From Algoriphagus sanaruensis (GTDB lineage Bacteria; Bacteroidota; Bacteroidia; Cytophagales; Cyclobacteriaceae): a stretch of DNA of 64,000 nt. The DNA is taken from the NCBI RefSeq assembly GCF_001593605.1, contig NZ_CP012836.1, positions 930,001-994,000 on the forward strand. The letters are read 5' to 3'. The notes under the pieces were generated by a model. That model was not told the DNA's origin. It did not search any database and saw only the letters and a list, made by a program, of their open reading frames with translations. The translations under genes were made by a program, and so were the position numbers. Positions 60,693-64,000 of the stretch are shown one piece after another; within the stretch, counting starts at the first letter, position 1, and the number at the start of each line of letters is the position of its first letter.

Positions 60693-63512
60693 ATGCCTAA
60701 AGACAGTAGCATCAAGCACGTCCTCCTCATCGGTTCAGGTCCCATCGTCATCGGTCAAGCTTGTGAATTTGATTATTCCGGCTCCCAGGCTTCCAGATCG
60801 CTCCGTGAAGAAGGAATCAAAGTCACCCTGATCAATTCTAACCCGGCCACGATTATGACCGATCCAGTGACTGCAGATCACGTGTATTTGCTCCCACTGG
60901 AAAAGAAATCCATCCGAAAGATCCTGACTGATCATCCGGATATTGATGCTGTCCTTCCTACCATGGGTGGACAGACCGCTCTTAACCTTGCCATCGAATG
61001 TGAAAAAGCTGGAATTTGGAAAAATTTCGGGGTTCGCATGATCGGTGTAGATATCGATGCCATCGATACTGCTGAAAACAGAGAAAAATTCAAGGCCTTG
61101 ATGGAAGAAATCGGCGTAGGTGTCTGCAAAGGCGACACGGCTACTTCCATGCTTCAAGGAAAAGAAATTGCACAAGAAATCGGTTTTCCACTAATCATCA
61201 GAGCTTCCTATACCCTAGGTGGTGCAGGTGGTGCCTTTGTGGAAAAAGCCGAAGATTTTGAAAAATATTTGGCTGCAGGTCTTCAGGCCTCTCCAGTACA
61301 TGAAGTGCTTATCGAACAGAGCATTTTGGGCTGGAAAGAGTATGAGCTCGAAGTCATGCGAGACAATATCGGGAACATGATTGTAATCTGTTCTATTGAA
61401 AACTTTGACCCAATGGGGGTACACACAGGAGACTCGATTACAGTTGCTCCTGCGATGACCCTACCAGATACAGTTTATCAGCGCATGCGAAATTATGCGA
61501 TCACCATGATGAACAGTATCGGAAATTTTGCCGGAGGTTGTAACGTTCAATTTGCAGTTAGCCCGGACAATCAGACCATCATCGGTATTGAGATCAACCC
61601 AAGGGTTTCCCGCTCTTCGGCACTTGCTTCCAAAGCGACAGGTTATCCGATCGCTAAAGTTGCTGCTAAGTTGGCTATTGGCTATAACTTGGATGAATTG
61701 TCAAATTCTATTACTGGCACTACTTCAGCTTATTTTGAGCCATCAATTGACTATGTGATTGTGAAGATCCCTCGCTGGAACTTTGACAAATTCAAAGGTT
61801 CTGACCGTCGATTAGGTTTGTCTATGAAGGCAGTAGGGGAAGTGATGGGCATTGGAAGAAACTTCCAGGAAGCTCTTCAGAAAGCTTGTCAATCGCTTGA
61901 AATCAAACGAAACGGACTTGGAGCAGATGGTAAAGAACTGAAAGATCAAGCTCAAATTCTTTACTCTTTAGCTAATCCGAGCTGGAACAGACTGTTCCAT
62001 GTATATGATGCCTTCAAACTTGGAATTTCCTTCCGCACCATTCATGATTTGACTAAAATCGACAAGTGGTTCCTCAAGCAGATCGAGGAATTAATGCATG
62101 TGGAGGCGGAGATAGAGAAATATACAATTGATACTATTCCACAGGAAGTGATGGACATGGCCAAGAAAAAAGGCTATGCGGATCGTCAAATCGCACACTT
62201 GTTGGACTGCTTGGAAAGCGATGTTTTCAACAAGCGCTACCATGAAATGGGCATCAAGCGAGTGTACAAATTAGTAGATACTTGCGCTGCAGAATTTGAA
62301 GCACAAACTCCTTACTACTACTCTACTTTTGGAGAAGAAAACGAATCCAAAAAGTCAGAAAAGAAAAAAGTGGTTGTCTTGGGTTCTGGTCCCAACCGTG
62401 TGGGTCAAGGAATCGAATTTGACTATTCCTGCGTTCATGGCGTTTTGGCCGCTAAGGAGTGCGGTTACGAGACGATTATGATCAACTGTAATCCAGAGAC
62501 CGTTTCCACGGATCCGGATGTAGCTGACAAACTTTACTTCGAGCCTGTATTCTGGGAGCATATCTACGAGATCATCCTTCATGAAAATCCAGTGGGTGTA
62601 ATCGTACAGTTGGGCGGACAAACAGCCCTAAAGCTGGCTGAGAAACTTTCCAAATACGGCATCAAAATCATCGGAACCAGCTTCGAGGCTTTGGACTTGG
62701 CGGAAGATAGAGGATTGTTCTCTACCCTTTTGAAAGAAAATAATGTGCCTTATCCAGAGTTTGGTACAATTCACAATACGGACGAAGCCCTTGAGCTTTG
62801 CAAAACGATCGGATTCCCACTTCTTGTCCGTCCAAGCTACGTGTTGGGTGGTCAGGGGATGAAAATCGTAATCAATGAAAAAGAACTGGAAGAACATGTA
62901 GTCAATGTGCTTCGAGACATTCCAAACAATGAGATCCTTCTTGATCACTTCCTCGAAGGAGCGATAGAAGCAGAAGCAGATGCAATCTGTGATGGGGAAA
63001 ATGTCTACATCATCGGGATTATGCAGCACATCGAGCCTGCAGGTATCCATTCTGGGGATTCGTATGCGGTGCTACCTCCCTACAATTTGGGGGATTTGGT
63101 GATCCGTCAGATTGAGACGTATACCGAAAAAATCGCCTTGGCCTTAAAAACAGTCGGACTGATTAATATTCAGTTTGCGATCAAAAACGACAAGGTGTAC
63201 GTGATCGAAGCCAATCCAAGAGCTTCTCGTACAGTGCCGTTTATTTGTAAGGCGTATCAGGAACCTTATGTCAACTATGCCGTAAAGGTGATGTTGGGTG
63301 AGAAAAAAGTCAGCGATTTTGAATTCAAACCGGTGAAAAAGGGTTATGCCATCAAGGAACCTGTCTTTTCATTCCACAAGTTCCCGAATGTTAACAAGGA
63401 ATTGGGACCTGAAATGAAATCCACTGGTGAAGCGATTTACTTTATCGATGACCTAATGGATGATTATTTCCTCAAAATCTACTCTGAGCGGAATATCTAT
63501 CTGAGTAGATAA
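60693..63512 (+). CDS. carB: carbamoyl-phosphate synthase large subunit, lacking the allosteric domain
   Basis: A 939-aa enzyme making carbamoyl phosphate for arginine and pyrimidines. Two homologous ATP-grasp halves are visible: the first starts VLLIGSGPIVIGQACEFDYS (residue 10), the second VVVLGSGPNRVGQGIEFDYS (about 560). ATP-grasp loops are RASYTLGGAGGAFV and RPSYVLGGQGMKIV. E. coli CarB is 1,073 aa; this one ends where the C-terminal MGS-like allosteric domain would begin. Such short forms are, to my knowledge, usual in Cytophagales, so UMP/ornithine control may differ. carA is not in the window. Confidence 0.96.
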   Translation: MPKDSSIKHVLLIGSGPIVIGQACEFDYSGSQASRSLREEGIKVTLINSNPATIMTDPVTADHVYLLPLEKKSIRKILTDHPDIDAVLPTMGGQTALNLAIECEKAGIWKNFGVRMIGVDIDAIDTAENREKFKALMEEIGVGVCKGDTATSMLQGKEIAQEIGFPLIIRASYTLGGAGGAFVEKAEDFEKYLAAGLQASPVHEVLIEQSILGWKEYELEVMRDNIGNMIVICSIENFDPMGVHTGDSITVAPAMTLPDTVYQRMRNYAITMMNSIGNFAGGCNVQFAVSPDNQTIIGIEINPRVSRSSALASKATGYPIAKVAAKLAIGYNLDELSNSITGTTSAYFEPSIDYVIVKIPRWNFDKFKGSDRRLGLSMKAVGEVMGIGRNFQEALQKACQSLEIKRNGLGADGKELKDQAQILYSLANPSWNRLFHVYDAFKLGISFRTIHDLTKIDKWFLKQIEELMHVEAEIEKYTIDTIPQEVMDMAKKKGYADRQIAHLLDCLESDVFNKRYHEMGIKRVYKLVDTCAAEFEAQTPYYYSTFGEENESKKSEKKKVVVLGSGPNRVGQGIEFDYSCVHGVLAAKECGYETIMINCNPETVSTDPDVADKLYFEPVFWEHIYEIILHENPVGVIVQLGGQTALKLAEKLSKYGIKIIGTSFEALDLAEDRGLFSTLLKENNVPYPEFGTIHNTDEALELCKTIGFPLLVRPSYVLGGQGMKIVINEKELEEHVVNVLRDIPNNEILLDHFLEGAIEAEADAICDGENVYIIGIMQHIEPAGIHSGDSYAVLPPYNLGDLVIRQIETYTEKIALALKTVGLINIQFAIKNDKVYVIEANPRASRTVPFICKAYQEPYVNYAVKVMLGEKKVSDFEFKPVKKGYAIKEPVFSFHKFPNVNKELGPEMKSTGEAIYFIDDLMDDYFLKIYSERNIYLSR

Positions 63513-63535
63513 TCAATTCACAAAACAGAATAATC

Positions 63536-63793
63536 TTGGTAAAATTTCTGATCATATTACTCGGAGTGGGTTGGCTTCTCGGCCAACTTCTCCGATATTT
63601 CTTACGCTCGAAGTTGGCGCAATTTGCGAGACAGGTAAATGAAGCTGCAAAAGAACAGCAGCGCGCTCAACAACACGCCTCTCGTCCCAAAGATTCTGTA
63701 GTGGTAGATTATATTCCAAAGGAAGAAATCGAACGGAGAAAGAAAGATATCGAAGGCGGCGAATACGTCGATTACGAAGAAGTGAAAGAGTAA
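63536..63793 (+). CDS. DUF4834 family membrane protein
   Basis: An 85-aa protein with a TTG start at 63536, 23 bp after carB. An N-terminal transmembrane helix (FLIILLGVGWLLGQLLRYF), then a basic coiled stretch (FARQVNEAAKEQQRAQQ) and an acidic end (DYIPKEEIERRKKDIEGGEY). This order is that of DUF4834, a small Bacteroidetes family of unknown function. It is in one transcript with carB and ends in a terminator. Confidence 0.75.
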   Translation: MVKFLIILLGVGWLLGQLLRYFLRSKLAQFARQVNEAAKEQQRAQQHASRPKDSVVVDYIPKEEIERRKKDIEGGEYVDYEEVKE

Positions 63794-63815
63794 CCGATAT
63801 TAACAATACTCGATT

Positions 63816-63848
63816 AAAGGTCTGTGGCATCACAGACCTTTTTCTTTT
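63816..63848 (+). terminator. terminator of carB operon
   Basis: Hairpin AAAGGTCTGTG-GCAT-CACAGACCTTT (63816-63841) followed by a T-rich tail. It lies 23 bp after the DUF4834 stop. Confidence 0.85.
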
Positions 63849-63881
63849 GAGATTAAAATTTCACGCAGAACTGACTTCTTT

Positions 63882-64000
63882 TCACTGAATCCTTTTGCAC
63901 CAAAAAACTTTGTATCCACTTCCTGTTTTCGTTCCAATTAGAAAATCTTTTCCTCCGTCCTTCAACCCGAATTTCTTTTTAAAATCCTCTGGTTTGGAAG
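63882..64000 (-). CDS. partial gene: C-terminus of a THUMP-like methyltransferase
   Basis: Only the last 38 codons are inside the window, on the - strand, ending at TGA (63882-63884). The visible peptide PEDFKKKFGLKDGGKDFLIG followed by TKTGSGYKVFWCKRIQ resembles the C-terminal THUMP-like domain of Bacteroidetes class I SAM-dependent methyltransferases (pattern LKEGG-x-x-YLI...CKRI). The N-terminal part is beyond position 64000. Identification is from a short stretch and so is tentative. Confidence 0.5.
   Translation of the reverse strand, partial: SKPEDFKKKFGLKDGGKDFLIGTKTGSGYKVFWCKRIQ

Overview
The window looks like a chromosomal segment of a Bacteroidota bacterium, most likely order Cytophagales and close to Algoriphagus/Cyclobacteriaceae. 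This is judged from family content, not from a database search. The supporting families are a type IX secretion (T9SS) type B C-terminal domain with a PorP/SprF partner, BatD, DUF4834, DUF885, barrel-less TonB-plug proteins, VirE-N/BT4734-type island genes, a long Ala/Glu-tailed ribosomal protein S16, and a Bacteroidetes-type promoter (TTTG, 21 nt, TATCTTG) in front of the tRNA gene.

Left chromosomal arm (1-19,745): a sugar-nucleotidyltransferase-like gene; a P-II/ammonium transporter pair (glnK-amt); batD, aroC and a dicarboxylate/amino-acid symporter on the + strand; a class V aminotransferase with aroQ on the - strand; a three-gene cell-envelope operon of one small beta-barrel protein and two large MG2-like/TonB-plug proteins without barrels; gltX with a small Lys-rich partner; and the translation operon rpsP-rimM-trmD-rplS. 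It ends at a tRNA-Arg(CCT) gene.

Integrated element (about 19,733-42,102, 22.3 kb): the tRNA-Arg 3' end is repeated at the far end as a 21-bp direct repeat with one mismatch. A tyrosine recombinase lies just inside the distal end, and paired GGGGACAC motifs with 12-bp spacing lie inside both ends. The right part holds a typical Bacteroidetes island module: integrase, an unknown 258-aa protein, an excisionase-like HTH protein, a RepA-like ATPase, a VirE-N/primase-like protein and a small winged-helix-like protein. The left part is cargo. It encodes a membrane-anchored AraC-type regulator, a 4,527-aa repeat protein with a T9SS type B sorting domain, and its PorP/SprF-type outer-membrane partner. 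The 500 bp between regulator and giant gene hold six copies of TGTATCA/TGATACA plus one near copy. I read this as a mobile, regulated surface-adhesin module, and it is the most interesting part of the window.

Right chromosomal arm (42,103-64,000): a collagen-like lipoprotein, an SGNH hydrolase and a GH127-type glycosidase; a complete-looking trans-4-hydroxyproline degradation cluster (epimerase, FAD oxidase/dehydrogenase, deaminase, semialdehyde dehydrogenase) with a divergent AraC regulator; a paraoxonase-like protein with an M20 peptidase; a DUF885 protein; an ECF sigma/anti-sigma/Spy-like operon; xerD; an M23 peptidase; a 0.5-kb intergenic triple repeat; carB without the allosteric domain; DUF4834; and the 3' end of a probable methyltransferase cut by the window edge.
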